A stretch of DNA of 64,000 nt from Micromonospora peucetia (GTDB lineage: Bacteria; Actinomycetota; Actinomycetes; Mycobacteriales; Micromonosporaceae): NCBI RefSeq assembly GCF_900091625.1, contig NZ_FMIC01000002.1, positions 5,828,001 through 5,892,000 of the forward strand. The letters run 5' to 3'. Positions 26,053 to 34,980 of this stretch are shown one piece after another. Position 1 is the stretch's first letter. The number at the start of each line of letters is the position of its first letter. Under the pieces are notes generated by a model. The model did no database searches, had not been told where the DNA came from, and worked only from the letters and a program-made list of their open reading frames with translations. The translations under genes were made by a program, and so were the position numbers.

Positions 26053-26386
26053 GAGCACCTCGTCATCAGGAACCGAAGAGATCGACAGTGCCCGCAATAT
26101 AGCGGCAGATCGATGCCCGGTGAAAGATGTCTACGTAACTTGGTCCAGCCGACGAAGATTTTCGCCTCCGGAACCGGTGCGCCCTGCCGGCGACAGGTCA
26201 GCACCCGCCCCGCTCGGGCAGGGGCGCCGGCCACTCTCGACCGCGTGCTGGGCGCCGCCGCTCCTGCGCCACGTACCGGGACCGCGGGTCGCGGCAGTTG
26301 AGGACGTGCGCGTTGGCCGGCCCGTCCCACGTGGCCGTACGCTCGCGGTTCCCCAAGAACTCGTGCGGTCGAATAGCCTCGCGCCT
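26053..26386. other. Divergent intergenic region
   Basis: Holds the amidase leader on the minus strand and the promoter of the gene at 26387 on the plus strand. No conserved RNA fold (for example a c-di-AMP riboswitch) was recognised, although such switches often precede wall hydrolases in this group. Confidence 0.4.
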
Positions 26387-27007
26387 GTGACCGCAGGGCC
26401 TGCCCAGGATTTCGCGCTCGTATCGCGCATGCGTAGCTGGTGGGTGCTGGCGTTCGTCCTGCTGTCCGTCGCGGTGTCCGGCGCCTTTCTGGTGTCGTGG
26501 GTGTCCGCGCCCGCGCCCAGCGAGCGGAAGCTGCCCACACCGCTACGGGACCAACTCGCCGCGCGGGTCGTGGAGACGCTCGAACACGACCCGACCTTCC
26601 GCACCGAAGTCACCCGGGAGCCCGGTCCACGGCCTGTCTGTGTGGCCTCTGTGTTCGGGGTGGCGCCAGACTGGGCCGCCACCGTGGACGAGGCCCGCAC
26701 CATCTATTCGTGGGTGAACTGCTCCTGGCTGAGTCCGGCAGATTTCGCCAAGGGGCCGGCTGGCCTCGACATCAGTCAACTCTCCGGGCTGTCGATGCCG
26801 GTCGCCCTGCAACCGGGCCCACCCGTCACCTATCAGGCCCCAGGCGATGGAGGAGAACACGCGGACAGCATCCGGCGGATCTTCCCGAAGCCGCTGGAAG
26901 ACGCCGCCTTCTCCCACCCGGTCCCGTCGCTCAGCCACGCGCTGCACAAGCGGATCCTGCATGTAATCGGCTCGCCGCCGCTCCCGCCGTCCCCCTCACA
27001 CTCCTGA
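26387..27007 (+). CDS. Membrane-anchored protein of unknown function
   Basis: 206 residues from GTG 26387. The start is chosen because TAGCCT (26375-26380) lies six bases upstream, a leaderless arrangement; ATG 26429 is the alternative. One membrane segment about 17-38 (WWVLAFVLLSVAVSGAFLVSWV) with the rest outside. The outer part has a Cys pair (PVCVASVFG and WVNCSWLSP) around a short strand-rich domain, VAPDWAATVDEARTIYSWV. No family recognised. A terminator follows at 27045. Confidence 0.6.
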   Translation: MTAGPAQDFALVSRMRSWWVLAFVLLSVAVSGAFLVSWVSAPAPSERKLPTPLRDQLAARVVETLEHDPTFRTEVTREPGPRPVCVASVFGVAPDWAATVDEARTIYSWVNCSWLSPADFAKGPAGLDISQLSGLSMPVALQPGPPVTYQAPGDGGEHADSIRRIFPKPLEDAAFSHPVPSLSHALHKRILHVIGSPPLPPSPSHS

Positions 27008-27044
27008 CTACCCCGGCCATCTCGGTGCTCGCTGTGCCACCGGA

Positions 27045-27081
27045 CCGGAAGACGGCCCAACCGTCGCCGCTGTTCTTCCGG
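27045..27081 (+). terminator. Hairpin terminator
   Basis: CCGGAAGA (27045-27052) pairs with TCTTCCGG (27074-27081), 38 bases after the stop of the membrane-anchored protein gene. Confidence 0.5.
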
Positions 27082-27165
27082 CCCGTCGACCGTTCGGGTG
27101 CCTGAAGGAGATGATCGGCTATTTCCATGTGCGGCGGGCACCCCGCGACGCCTAGGAAGGGAGGC

Positions 27166-27885
27166 ATGACCAACGAGGTGACCGTTCCGCTGCTGCCCTG
27201 CGCCTCCGTCGACGACATCGTCGCCTTCTATGCGGTTCTCGGGTTTCGTACGACCTACGAGCAGCGCAAACCCAACCCATACGTGGCGCTGCAGCGTGAG
27301 GATCTGCACCTGCACTTTTTCGAGATCGCCGGGTTCAGCCCGGATCAGTCATACGGCTCCTGCCTTGTGCTCACCTCGGACATTGATGGACTGCACCGGG
27401 CGTTCGCCGCCGGCATGCGCGCCGCATACGGCAAGGTGTTGGTGTCCGGGACACCGCGCATGACCCGCCCCAGGGCGCGGAAGAACTACGACGGGTTGGG
27501 CGGGTTCAGCGTCATCGACCCGGGCGGCAACTGGATCCGCGTCGTTCAGAACACCACCGCTGCTCCCCAACCGGCGGCCACGCCCCCGAAGCCTCTGGCC
27601 AAGGCACTGGCGAACGCAGTCGTGCAAGCCGATTCCAGGGGCGACATCCCACAGGCCGTCCGGATCCTCGACAGCGCACTGGCCCGCCTGCAAGCCGACG
27701 ACGACCCGGTCACGCAGGTGGAGGTCCTGGTCTACCGCGCCGAACTGGCGATGGTGTTGCACGACTCCGAAACCGCGGCCATAATGCTGGACCGCGTCAC
27801 ACACGTCGTACTCAGTGAAGACGAGACCGAACGGGCGATGTCTACGTTCGAAGCCGCCGCCGACCTCGCAGCGGCACTACGGTGA
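27166..27885 (+). CDS. VOC-superfamily protein with C-terminal helical extension
   Basis: 239 residues from ATG 27166, with GGAAGGGAGG upstream. Residues 1-125 are a bleomycin-resistance-like VOC domain: LLPCASVDDIVAFYAVLGF, HLHFFEIAGF, CLVLTSDIDGLHRAFAAG and FSVIDPGGNWIRVVQ. Residues 145-239 are helical and TPR-like (AVVQADSRGDIPQAVRILDSALARL, VEVLVYRAELAMVL, ERAMSTFEAAADLAAAL). The fusion is unusual; it may be a ligand sensor or an antibiotic-sequestering protein. Single gene. Confidence 0.75.
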   Translation: MTNEVTVPLLPCASVDDIVAFYAVLGFRTTYEQRKPNPYVALQREDLHLHFFEIAGFSPDQSYGSCLVLTSDIDGLHRAFAAGMRAAYGKVLVSGTPRMTRPRARKNYDGLGGFSVIDPGGNWIRVVQNTTAAPQPAATPPKPLAKALANAVVQADSRGDIPQAVRILDSALARLQADDDPVTQVEVLVYRAELAMVLHDSETAAIMLDRVTHVVLSEDETERAMSTFEAAADLAAALR

Positions 27886-27947
27886 TCCGGCGTACGCAAA
27901 CGAGCTTCCGCACATCGACCCAGGGTGGCCAGCTCGGGCGGTTGCGG

Positions 27948-28481
27948 TCAGTTCGCGTCCCACTCGGTGGCGAGCAGCCCGAGAATGACCTGATCAGCGA
28001 AGTCCCCATTCACCCATGCCGCACGGCGCAGGGTGCCCTCGGGCACGAACCCCGCCTGGGTGGCTGCTCGTATCATCGCGGCGTTGTCGGCCAGCGTCTC
28101 GACCTGCAACCGTTGCAGGCCGCGCACCACGAGGCCGTAGTGGCACAGCACCCGGATGACGTCGGTGCCCAGCCCACGGCCACGGAAGGCCGGCCGCAGC
28201 GAGATTCCGATGTGAGCCGTTCTGTTGTGCAGGTCGATTCCCCACAACAGCGCCTCGCCCGCCAGTTGGTCATCGGCGAGCTGCACCACCGAGAAGCAGG
28301 CGGCATCGTCGGTGGGGTCGGAAACCGTGTATGGCGACGCGGCGGAGCCGGGTGCGATCGGACGCCACGGACGGGAGTCCGCCTGTGACCGGGTCGCGAC
28401 ATCGTCGTAGAGCTCAGATTGGAGGACGGGAACGTCGGTTTCGTGTCGGGCCCGCAGCCCGATCTTGTTGCCACGCAGCAT
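27948..28481 (-). CDS. GNAT-family N-acetyltransferase (RimJ-like)
   Basis: 177 residues from ATG 28481. Starts LRGNKIGLRARHETDVPVL, typical of the RimJ/RimL branch. The acetyl-CoA loop is in ISLRPAFRGRGLGTDVIRVL (R-G-R-G-L-G), followed by LQRLQVETLADNAAMIRAATQAGFVPEG, the branch's C-terminal signature. It would acetylate a protein N-terminus or small amine. Neighbours give no clue to the substrate. Confidence 0.9.
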   Translation of the reverse strand: MLRGNKIGLRARHETDVPVLQSELYDDVATRSQADSRPWRPIAPGSAASPYTVSDPTDDAACFSVVQLADDQLAGEALLWGIDLHNRTAHIGISLRPAFRGRGLGTDVIRVLCHYGLVVRGLQRLQVETLADNAAMIRAATQAGFVPEGTLRRAAWVNGDFADQVILGLLATEWDAN

Positions 28482-28795
28482 GCCGTGTTCCTACCCGATT
28501 CGACCTGTCATGATCAACCTATTTGTTCGCGGGCAGCCCGGGCGCAGAGGTTCCAGGGCCCAAGGCGGCCGTAGGCCGTCGCGATGCGACGCACCCTTGA
28601 GGTTGGAAGGGCAGTCCCGCAACGACGCCACCGCGCCCCACCACCCCGGACCGACGCCGACGCCTTCAGCACGGCACGCCCACCCCGGTCGACAGCGACC
28701 CACCCGACGGCACGGCATGCGCCGAGCGGGCCGCGCGGCAGCTCAGGCAGGGCGACGACGCGGTGGCCGCTGCTGGGCTGGCACCAGTCGCTGGG
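28482..28795. other. Intergenic, nothing recognised
   Basis: GC-rich; apparent frames are shadow-like, without ribosome sites or domains. No repeat or RNA fold was seen. Confidence 0.4.
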
Positions 28796-29116
28796 TTACT
28801 CCCGCGATACGACGAACCAAGCCAGCACAGCTACGGCAACCAGCATTGCTACCGCCAACAAGATGCCCGAGATCAGGAAGGGCATGGGTATGAGCGACGT
28901 GCCTTCCAGGATCAGCTGGCTCGCGGCAACCAACATGACGCCGACACCGACGCGGACCTGTCGGGATTGCTGGATCTCCGTCGGATGTGCGGGCCGAGCC
29001 CAGGTAACGGGAAACCGTCGCGACACGGCGAGACGGACGCCGAGTACGAACAGGAGAAAGAAGAAGATCACGAGCAGCAGGCGGAAGACGACCAACACGG
29101 AGTTCGCGTCTCTCAT
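28796..29116 (-). CDS. Small integral membrane protein of unknown function
   Basis: 106 residues from ATG 29116 (a GTG at 29167 would add 17 residues). Three hydrophobic segments: VLVVFRLLLVIFFFLLFVLGV, then VRVGVGVMLVAASQLIL, then MPFLISGILLAVAMLVAVAVLAWFVV, joined by a basic loop RRFPVTWARP. No family recognised. It lies 150 bases downstream of metH on the same strand. Its AT content in the first segment is higher than its neighbours because of Phe codons. Confidence 0.55.
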   Translation of the reverse strand: MRDANSVLVVFRLLLVIFFFLLFVLGVRLAVSRRFPVTWARPAHPTEIQQSRQVRVGVGVMLVAASQLILEGTSLIPMPFLISGILLAVAMLVAVAVLAWFVVSRE

Positions 29117-29268
29117 GCGGCCATCATTGACGGGGGCGTCAAAGCTTTTTTGCACGAGCCATCGCACGATGACTTGCGGCGGCTACCTGACCTGCGGCCT
29201 GGAGAAGGCATGATCATGGTTCAGCTCCTCCGGACGACCTAAATTGCAGGTCAGAGCACCTGCACTCG

Positions 29269-32200
29269 TCACTTGGCGTTGAAGTAGCTTGCCTCCGGGT
29301 GGTGCACCACGATCGCGTCCGTGGCCTGCTCCGGCATCAGCTGGAACTCCTCCGACAGCTGCACGCCGATCCGATCCGCGCCGAGCAGCTCCACGATCTT
29401 CGCCCGGTCCTCCAGATCCGGGCAGGCAGGATAGCCGAACGCGTACCGGCAGCCCCGGTAGTCGTTGCGCAGCAGACCCGCCAGCTCCGCCGGATCGCCG
29501 TCGGCCACCGTACGGCCGCCGGGCAGGGTCAGCTCGGAGCGGATCCGCCGGTGCCAGTACTCCGCGAGGGCCTCGGTGAGCTGCACGGACAGCCCGTGCA
29601 CCTCCAGATAGTCGCGGTATTCGTTGCGGGCGAACATCTTCGCCGTGTACTCGCTGATCGGCTGTCCCACGGTGACCAACTGCAACGCCACCACGTCCAG
29701 CTCGTCGCCCCGCGGCCGGAAGAAGTCGGCCAGGCAGAGCCGCCGCTCCTGCCGCTGTCGGGGGAAGGAGAACCGCGCCCGCTCGGAGTGCCCGTTCTCG
29801 TCCAGCAGCACCAGGTCGTTGCCCTCGGCGTACGCCGGGAAGTAGCCGTAGACCACGGCCGCCTCCAGCACCTTGTCGGCGATCAGCCGGTCCAGCCAGT
29901 AGCGCAGCCGGGGCCGACCCTCGGTCTCCACCAGCTCCTCGTAGGACGGGCCCTGCCCGCTGCGGGCGCCCCGCAGGCCCCACTGCCCGAGGAAGGTGGC
30001 CCGCTCGTCGAGCAGCGCCGCGTAGTCGGCCAGCGGCACGCCCTTGACCACCCGGGTGCCCAGGAACGGCGCGGCGGGCACCTCCACGTCGGTGGCCACG
30101 TCGGAACGGACCGAGGCGTCGTTCAGCTCCGGCAGCGACTCACTGACGATCGCCCGCTGACGATCGCGACGTGCCCGGCGGGCCGCGAGCGCCGCCTCCC
30201 GCTCCGCGTCGATCACCGGCGCCCCACCGCGCTTCGCGGTCATCACCCGGTCCATCAGCGACAACCCCTCGAAGGCGTCGCGGGCGTAGTGCACCTGGCC
30301 GGGGAACATCGACCGCAGGTCGTCCTCGACGTACGCCCGGGTCAGCGCCGCCCCGCCGAGCAGCACCGGCCAGCGCTCCGCGACCCCGCGCGACGCCATC
30401 TCGGCGAGGTTCTCCTTCATGATCACGGTGCTCTTGACCAGCAGGCCGGACATCCCGATCGCATCGGCCCGGTGCTGCTCGGCGGCCTCCAGGATCGCGC
30501 TGATCGGCTGCTTGATGCCGATGTTGACGACCTCGTAGCCGTTGTTGGACAGGATGATGTCGACCAGGTTCTTGCCGATGTCGTGCACATCGCCCCGCAC
30601 GGTGGCCAGCACGATGCGGCCCTTGCCGCCGTCCTCGGCGGTCTCCATGTGCGGCTCCAGGTACGCCACCGCGGTCTTCATCACCTCGGCGGACTGGAGC
30701 ACGAACGGCAACTGCATCTGACCCGAGCCGAACAGCTCGCCGACGACCTTCATGCCGTCGAGCAGAATGTCGTTGATGATGGACAGCGGGCTGCGCCCCT
30801 GCGCCATCGCCGCGTCCAGGTCGGCCTCCAGGCCGTTGCGCTCGCCGTCGATGATCCGCCGCTTGAGCCGCTCCTCCAGCGGCAGCGCGGCCAGTTCCTC
30901 CGCCCGCCCGGCCCGCGCCGACGCGGCGTCCACGCCCTCGAAGACCTCGATGAACCGCTGCACCGGGTCGTAGCCCTCGCGGCGCCGGTCGTAGATGAGG
31001 TCCAGCGCCACCTCCCGCTGCTCGTCGGGGATCTTGTTGAACGGCAGGATCTTGCTGGCGTGCACGATGGCGCTGGTCAGGCCGGCCTCCCGGCACTCGT
31101 GCAGGAAGACCGAGTTGAGCACCTGCCGGGCGGCCGGGTTGAGCCCGAAGGAGATGTTGGAGATGCCGAGGGTGAAATTGATGCCCGGATAGCGGCGGGC
31201 GATCTCCCGGATCGCCTCGATCGTCTCGATACCGTCGCGCCTCGTCTCCTCCTGGCCGGTGGCGATCGGGAAGGTCAGCGCGTCGATCAGGATGTCCGAT
31301 CGATCCATCCCCCACCGCCCGGTGAGGTCCTCGATCAGCCGGCCCGCGACCCGCACCTTCCAGTCGGCGCTCCGCGCCTGCCCCTCCTCGTCGATGAGCA
31401 GCGCCACCACGGCCGCGCCGTGCTCCTTGACGATGGGCATCACCCGGGCGTACCGGGATTCCGGCCCGTCGCCGTCCTCGAAGTTCACCGAGTTGACGAC
31501 GCACCGGCCGCCGAGCATCTCCAGCCCCGCCTCGATCACGGGCGGCTCGGTGGAGTCCAGCATGATCGGCAGGGTGGAGGCGGTGGCGAAGCGGCCGGCG
31601 AGTTCCCGCATGTCCTGCGTGCCGTCGCGGCCGACATAGTCGACGCACAGGTCCAGCAGGTGCGAACCGTCGCGGGCCTGGCTACGGGCGATCTCCACGC
31701 AGGCCCGCCAGTCGCCGGCGAGCATTGCCTCGCGGAACGCCTTGGAGCCGTTGGCGTTGGTCCGTTCCCCCACCATCAGCAGGGAGGCGTCCTGGGCGAA
31801 CGGCACCGGGTGGTAGACCGACGAGACGCCGGCCTCGTGCCGCGGCTCGCGGGGCGCGGGGCGGATGCCGTGCAGGCGCTCGGTCAGGACCCGGATGTGC
31901 TCGGGGGTGGTGCCGCAGCAGCCACCGACCAGCGAGACGCCGTACTCGGTGACGAACCGCTCCAGCGCGTCGGCCAACTCCACCGGGGTCAGCGGGAAGT
32001 ATGCCCCGTCCGCGGTCAGCACCGGCAGGCCCGCGTTCGGCATCACCGACAGTGGGATCCGCGAGTGCCGGGAGAGGTAGCGCAGGTGCTCGCCCATCTC
32101 GGCCGGCCCGGTCGAGCAGTTCAGCCCGATCAGGTCGACCCCCAACGGCTCGATGGCCGCCAGCGCCGCCCCGATCTCGCTGCCCACCAGCATGGTGCCG

Positions 32201-32784
32201 GTGGTCTCCACGGCGACGTGGCAGATGATCGGAACCGGCCGGCCCAGCCGGGCCATGGCCCGCTTCGAGCCCACCACCGCCGCCTTGACCTGGAGCAGGT
32301 CCTGGCAGGTCTCCACGATCAGCGCGTCCGAACCGCCCTCGATCAGGCCCTCGGCGTTCTCCTGGTAGGCGTCGCGCAGGGTGGCGTAGGCGGCGTGTCC
32401 GAGGGTGGGCAGCTTGGTGCCCGGACCGATCGAGCCCAGCACGAAGCGGGGCCGCTCCGGGGTGCCGTACGCGTCGGCGGCCTCCCGGGCCAGCCGCGCC
32501 CCGGCCTCGGAGAGCTCGCGGATGCGGTGCCCGATGTCGTACTCGTTGAGGTTGGCCAGGTTGGCCCCGAAGGTGTTGGTCTCGACGCAGTCCGCGCCGG
32601 CGGCCAGGTATGCCTCGTGCACCCCGCGTACGACGTCCGGTCGGGTGACATTGAGGATCTCGTTGCAGCCCTCGTAGCCCTCGAAGTCGTCCAGGGTGAG
32701 GTCGGCCGCCTGCAACATCGTGCCCATGGCGCCGTCGGCGACAAGGATCCGGTCTGCCAGTACGTCGAGCAATGAGGTACGCAC
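29269..32784 (-). CDS. metH: Cobalamin-dependent methionine synthase
   Basis: 1171 residues from GTG 32784, full length. Domains: homocysteine-binding barrel 1-325 with zinc Cys in LIGLNCSTG and VGGCCGTTPEHI; methyltetrahydrofolate-binding barrel about 345-620 (SLLMVGERTNANGSKAFREA, DLCVDYVGRDG); cobalamin cap and B12 domains about 640-880 with the lower-ligand His734 in GDVHDIGKN; SAM-dependent reactivation domain about 890-1171 (RFSFPRQRQERRLCLADF, GQPISEYTAKMF, GYPACPDLEDRAK). It makes methionine from homocysteine and methyl-THF. The gene looks leaderless: TAACCT lies six bases before the GTG. No B12 switch precedes it. Confidence 0.97.
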   Translation of the reverse strand: MRTSLLDVLADRILVADGAMGTMLQAADLTLDDFEGYEGCNEILNVTRPDVVRGVHEAYLAAGADCVETNTFGANLANLNEYDIGHRIRELSEAGARLAREAADAYGTPERPRFVLGSIGPGTKLPTLGHAAYATLRDAYQENAEGLIEGGSDALIVETCQDLLQVKAAVVGSKRAMARLGRPVPIICHVAVETTGTMLVGSEIGAALAAIEPLGVDLIGLNCSTGPAEMGEHLRYLSRHSRIPLSVMPNAGLPVLTADGAYFPLTPVELADALERFVTEYGVSLVGGCCGTTPEHIRVLTERLHGIRPAPREPRHEAGVSSVYHPVPFAQDASLLMVGERTNANGSKAFREAMLAGDWRACVEIARSQARDGSHLLDLCVDYVGRDGTQDMRELAGRFATASTLPIMLDSTEPPVIEAGLEMLGGRCVVNSVNFEDGDGPESRYARVMPIVKEHGAAVVALLIDEEGQARSADWKVRVAGRLIEDLTGRWGMDRSDILIDALTFPIATGQEETRRDGIETIEAIREIARRYPGINFTLGISNISFGLNPAARQVLNSVFLHECREAGLTSAIVHASKILPFNKIPDEQREVALDLIYDRRREGYDPVQRFIEVFEGVDAASARAGRAEELAALPLEERLKRRIIDGERNGLEADLDAAMAQGRSPLSIINDILLDGMKVVGELFGSGQMQLPFVLQSAEVMKTAVAYLEPHMETAEDGGKGRIVLATVRGDVHDIGKNLVDIILSNNGYEVVNIGIKQPISAILEAAEQHRADAIGMSGLLVKSTVIMKENLAEMASRGVAERWPVLLGGAALTRAYVEDDLRSMFPGQVHYARDAFEGLSLMDRVMTAKRGGAPVIDAEREAALAARRARRDRQRAIVSESLPELNDASVRSDVATDVEVPAAPFLGTRVVKGVPLADYAALLDERATFLGQWGLRGARSGQGPSYEELVETEGRPRLRYWLDRLIADKVLEAAVVYGYFPAYAEGNDLVLLDENGHSERARFSFPRQRQERRLCLADFFRPRGDELDVVALQLVTVGQPISEYTAKMFARNEYRDYLEVHGLSVQLTEALAEYWHRRIRSELTLPGGRTVADGDPAELAGLLRNDYRGCRYAFGYPACPDLEDRAKIVELLGADRIGVQLSEEFQLMPEQATDAIVVHHPEASYFNAK

Positions 32785-32790
32785 GGGATC

Positions 32791-32796
32791 AGGTTA
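32791..32796 (-). promoter_or_regulatory. metH leaderless promoter -10 box
   Basis: TAACCT on the minus strand ends six bases before the metH GTG, so the start codon is likely the transcript's first base. Confidence 0.5.
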
Positions 32797-32952
32797 GTGC
32801 CGCCGCGACCCGATCGATTGCCCCGCACGTGCCTTCCCACATTGTGTCAGCGGGATCACGCTGTCCGGTTCATCGTGGTATTGCCGGCCGTTGCCGGCAC
32901 GACCGGCGCGGCCGGCGGGCCGCATCCCGCCCCGACCCGTAGGCTGACGGAC

Positions 32953-33048
32953 GTGAAGGACTACAGCGACAACACCACGCCCGGCGGGCGGACGACCGGG
33001 TCCGGTCCCGGCAGCGCCCCCGACGAGCAGGGTGAGGTGACGGCGTGA
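32953..33048 (+). CDS. 31-residue leader ORF overlapping the PAC2 gene
   Basis: A GTG at 32953 opens a frame encoding VKDYSDNTTPGGRTTGSG and continuing to EQGEVTA, with stop TGA at 33046-33048. The stop shares bases with the GTG start of the PAC2 gene (GTGA), the classic coupling overlap. TAGGCT (32940-32945) seven bases upstream would make it leaderless. The peptide is hydrophilic, Gly/Ser/Asp-rich, with no domain; it is likely a translated leader whose translation carries ribosomes onto the PAC2 start. Confidence 0.45.
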   Translation: MKDYSDNTTPGGRTTGSGPGSAPDEQGEVTA

Positions 33049-33914
33049 CCGAGTTCGACGGACTGCCGGTGCTGCGGTCCCCCGTGGCGATCGCCGCGTT
33101 CGAGGGCTGGAACGACGCCGCCGACGCGTCCACCGCCGCCGTGGAGCACCTGGAGCAGGTGTGGCAGGCCCGGCAGGTCACCGAACTGGACCCGGAGGAC
33201 TTCTACGACTTCCAGGTCAGCCGGCCCACCATCACGATGGCCGAGGGCGAGACCCGCCGGGTGGAGTGGCCGACGACGCGCTTCATGGTGGCCAGCCCCG
33301 AGGGCACCGAGCGGGACGTCGTACTGATCCGCGGCATCGAGCCGAGCATGCGCTGGCGCACCTTCTGCGAGCAGGTGCTGGAGATCTGCCACAGCCTGGA
33401 GGTCGAGCGGGTGGTCGTGCTCGGCGCCCTACTGGCCGACGTCCCGTACACCCGGCCGCTGCCGATCAGCGGCAGCGCCTCCGACGCGGAGGCCGCCCAG
33501 CGCTACCAGCTCACCCCCACCCGCTACGACGGGCCGACCGGGATCGTCGGCGTGCTGCACGACGCCTGCAACCGCGCCGAGGTCGACGCCGTCTCGTTCT
33601 GGGTGCACGTGCCGCACTACGCCAACAACCCGCCCTGCCCGAAGGCCACCCTCGCCCTGCTGCACCGCGTCGAGGAGGTGCTCGACCTGCCGGTGCCGAT
33701 GGCCGACCTGGCCGAGGAGGCCGCCGAGTGGGAGCAGCGGGTGCGCGGCGCCGCCGAGCAGGACGCCGAGCTCGGCGAGTACGTGCGCGAGTTGGAGGAA
33801 CGTGTCGGCGACGCGGGCATCACTCCGCTGACCGGTGACGAGATCGCCCAGGAGTTCGAGAAGTACCTGCGCCGCCGGGGCGGCTCCGCCGGCCCGACCG
33901 CCGGTTCCTGGTAG
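33045..33914 (+). CDS. PAC2-family protein
   Basis: 289 residues from GTG 33045 with GGTGAGGTGACGGC upstream. Family hallmarks: AIAAFEGWNDAADASTAAVEHL at the start, VLIRGIEPSMRWRTFCEQVL, VVVLGALLADVPYTRP, GPTGIVGVLHDAC and VPHYANNPPCPKATLALLHRVEE. A helical C-terminal part follows. PAC2 proteins assist proteasome core assembly in eukaryotes; in actinobacteria they are conserved with unknown function. Cytosolic. A strong terminator follows at 33933. Confidence 0.88.
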   Translation: MTEFDGLPVLRSPVAIAAFEGWNDAADASTAAVEHLEQVWQARQVTELDPEDFYDFQVSRPTITMAEGETRRVEWPTTRFMVASPEGTERDVVLIRGIEPSMRWRTFCEQVLEICHSLEVERVVVLGALLADVPYTRPLPISGSASDAEAAQRYQLTPTRYDGPTGIVGVLHDACNRAEVDAVSFWVHVPHYANNPPCPKATLALLHRVEEVLDLPVPMADLAEEAAEWEQRVRGAAEQDAELGEYVRELEERVGDAGITPLTGDEIAQEFEKYLRRRGGSAGPTAGSW

Positions 33915-33932
33915 CAACTCTCCTCTGCCCCA

Positions 33933-33965
33933 CCGGGCCCCGGACGCGACGCGTCCGGGGCCCGG
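33933..33965 (+). terminator. Strong hairpin terminator after the PAC2 gene
   Basis: CCGGGCCCCGGAC (33933-33945) pairs with GTCCGGGGCCCGG (33953-33965) and is followed by TCTTTC. Confidence 0.85.
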
Positions 33966-34000
33966 TCTTTCGCGTGTCCGGGGTGGCGCTGTCACCCCCT

Positions 34001-34022
34001 CTAGGGCATCCTAGGAACCTAG
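34001..34022 (+). promoter_or_regulatory. Overlapping CTAGG palindromes before the GntR gene
   Basis: CTAGG-GCAT-CCTAG (34001-34014) and CTAGG-AA-CCTAG (34011-34022) overlap, giving three half-sites 20-40 bases before the start codon. This suits autoregulation by the GntR dimer. Confidence 0.5.
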
Positions 34023-34040
34023 CTGATCGAGGAGGCAGGC

Positions 34041-34832
34041 ATGCAGATCAATCCGGGGGCGGCCGAGTTCCCGCACCGGCAGATCGCCGCGCAGCTCAAA
34101 GCCCAGATCCGCCGCGGCGACTGGGCGCCCGGCGAGCGGCTGCCGTCCATCCCGGCCATCGCCGAGATGTTCGGCGTGGCGAAGCAGACCGTGCAGCGCG
34201 CCGTCGACCAGCTACGGGTCGAGGGCATCCTGATCACCAAGCCCGGCTCCGGGACGTACGTCCGAGGCACCCGGCGGCGGCTCAACCGGCTCTCCCGGGG
34301 CCGCTACGGCGGCTTCCGCGGCTACCACACCGACCTGGCCGCGCGGTACCGGCAGCAGCTCGTCTCGGTCGGTCGCGCCGCCGCCCCGCCCGAGGTGGCG
34401 GACGCGTTCGGGGTGGCCGACGGCACCGAACTGCTCTGCCGGCGCCACCTCGTGCGCACCGAGGACTCCCCGGTCGAGGTGGGCACCTCGTGGTTCCTGC
34501 CCGCCGACACCGCCGGCACCTCGCTGGAGCGCACCGAGGCGTTTGGTCGCCCGCTCTACCAGGAGGCCGAGGAGGCCACCGGCCGGCGCTACGTCTCCGC
34601 CACGGACACCATCAGCGCCCGCCAGCCCAGCCGGGAGGAGGCCGAGATCCTCCAGATCCGCCCCGACACCCCGGTGCTGCACCTGCTGCACGTCGCCTAC
34701 GACGGCCACCGCAAGCCGATCGAGGTCGCCCAGGCCACCTGGCCCGGCCCGGTCACCACGCTGACCGAGGAATACAAGATCCCCGCCCCTACCCCCGATC
34801 CGGCACCCGACCCCGGCCTCGTCCTGGGCTGA
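34041..34832 (+). CDS. GntR-family (HutC-type) transcription regulator
   Basis: 263 residues from ATG 34041 with GAGGAGGCAGGC upstream. Winged-helix domain about 8-75: PHRQIAAQLKAQIRRGDWAPGERLPS, FGVAKQTVQRAVDQLRVEGIL, KPGSGTYVRG. Residues 95-245 are a UbiC-like (UTRA) ligand domain: RRHLVRTEDSPVEVGTSWFLP, ETGRRY-type turn, ILQIRPDTPVLHLLHVAYD, IEVAQATWPG. Ligand unknown. The operator-like CTAGG repeats just upstream suggest that it controls itself. Convergent with mshC. Confidence 0.9.
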   Translation: MQINPGAAEFPHRQIAAQLKAQIRRGDWAPGERLPSIPAIAEMFGVAKQTVQRAVDQLRVEGILITKPGSGTYVRGTRRRLNRLSRGRYGGFRGYHTDLAARYRQQLVSVGRAAAPPEVADAFGVADGTELLCRRHLVRTEDSPVEVGTSWFLPADTAGTSLERTEAFGRPLYQEAEEATGRRYVSATDTISARQPSREEAEILQIRPDTPVLHLLHVAYDGHRKPIEVAQATWPGPVTTLTEEYKIPAPTPDPAPDPGLVLG

Positions 34833-34883
34833 TCCCCCGCACCCCCAGTCCCCGCCCTCCCTCGCCCCGCCCTCCCTCGCCGT

Positions 34884-34952
34884 CGATCTTGCAGTTGTCG
34901 CCCCGACAAAGCGGGCCAACATCGCATATCGAGGGCCGAAAGTGCAAGATCG
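34884..34952. repeat. Palindromic intergenic repeat
   Basis: CGATCTTGCA (34884-34893) and TGCAAGATCG (34943-34952) flank a 49-base interior with a GTCG-CCCC-GACA mini-hairpin. I recall closely similar sequences between genes in other Micromonospora genomes, so this is probably a dispersed REP-like repeat. Confidence 0.5.
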
Positions 34953-34980
34953 CGGGTGAGAGAGGGCGTCAGCGGCGCGA

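Noticed and set aside
29299..32775. 1158-residue open frame on the plus strand opposite metH
   Set aside because: It is the GC-skew shadow of metH; composition is His/Asp/Arg/Val-rich without any domain, and it has no ribosome site.
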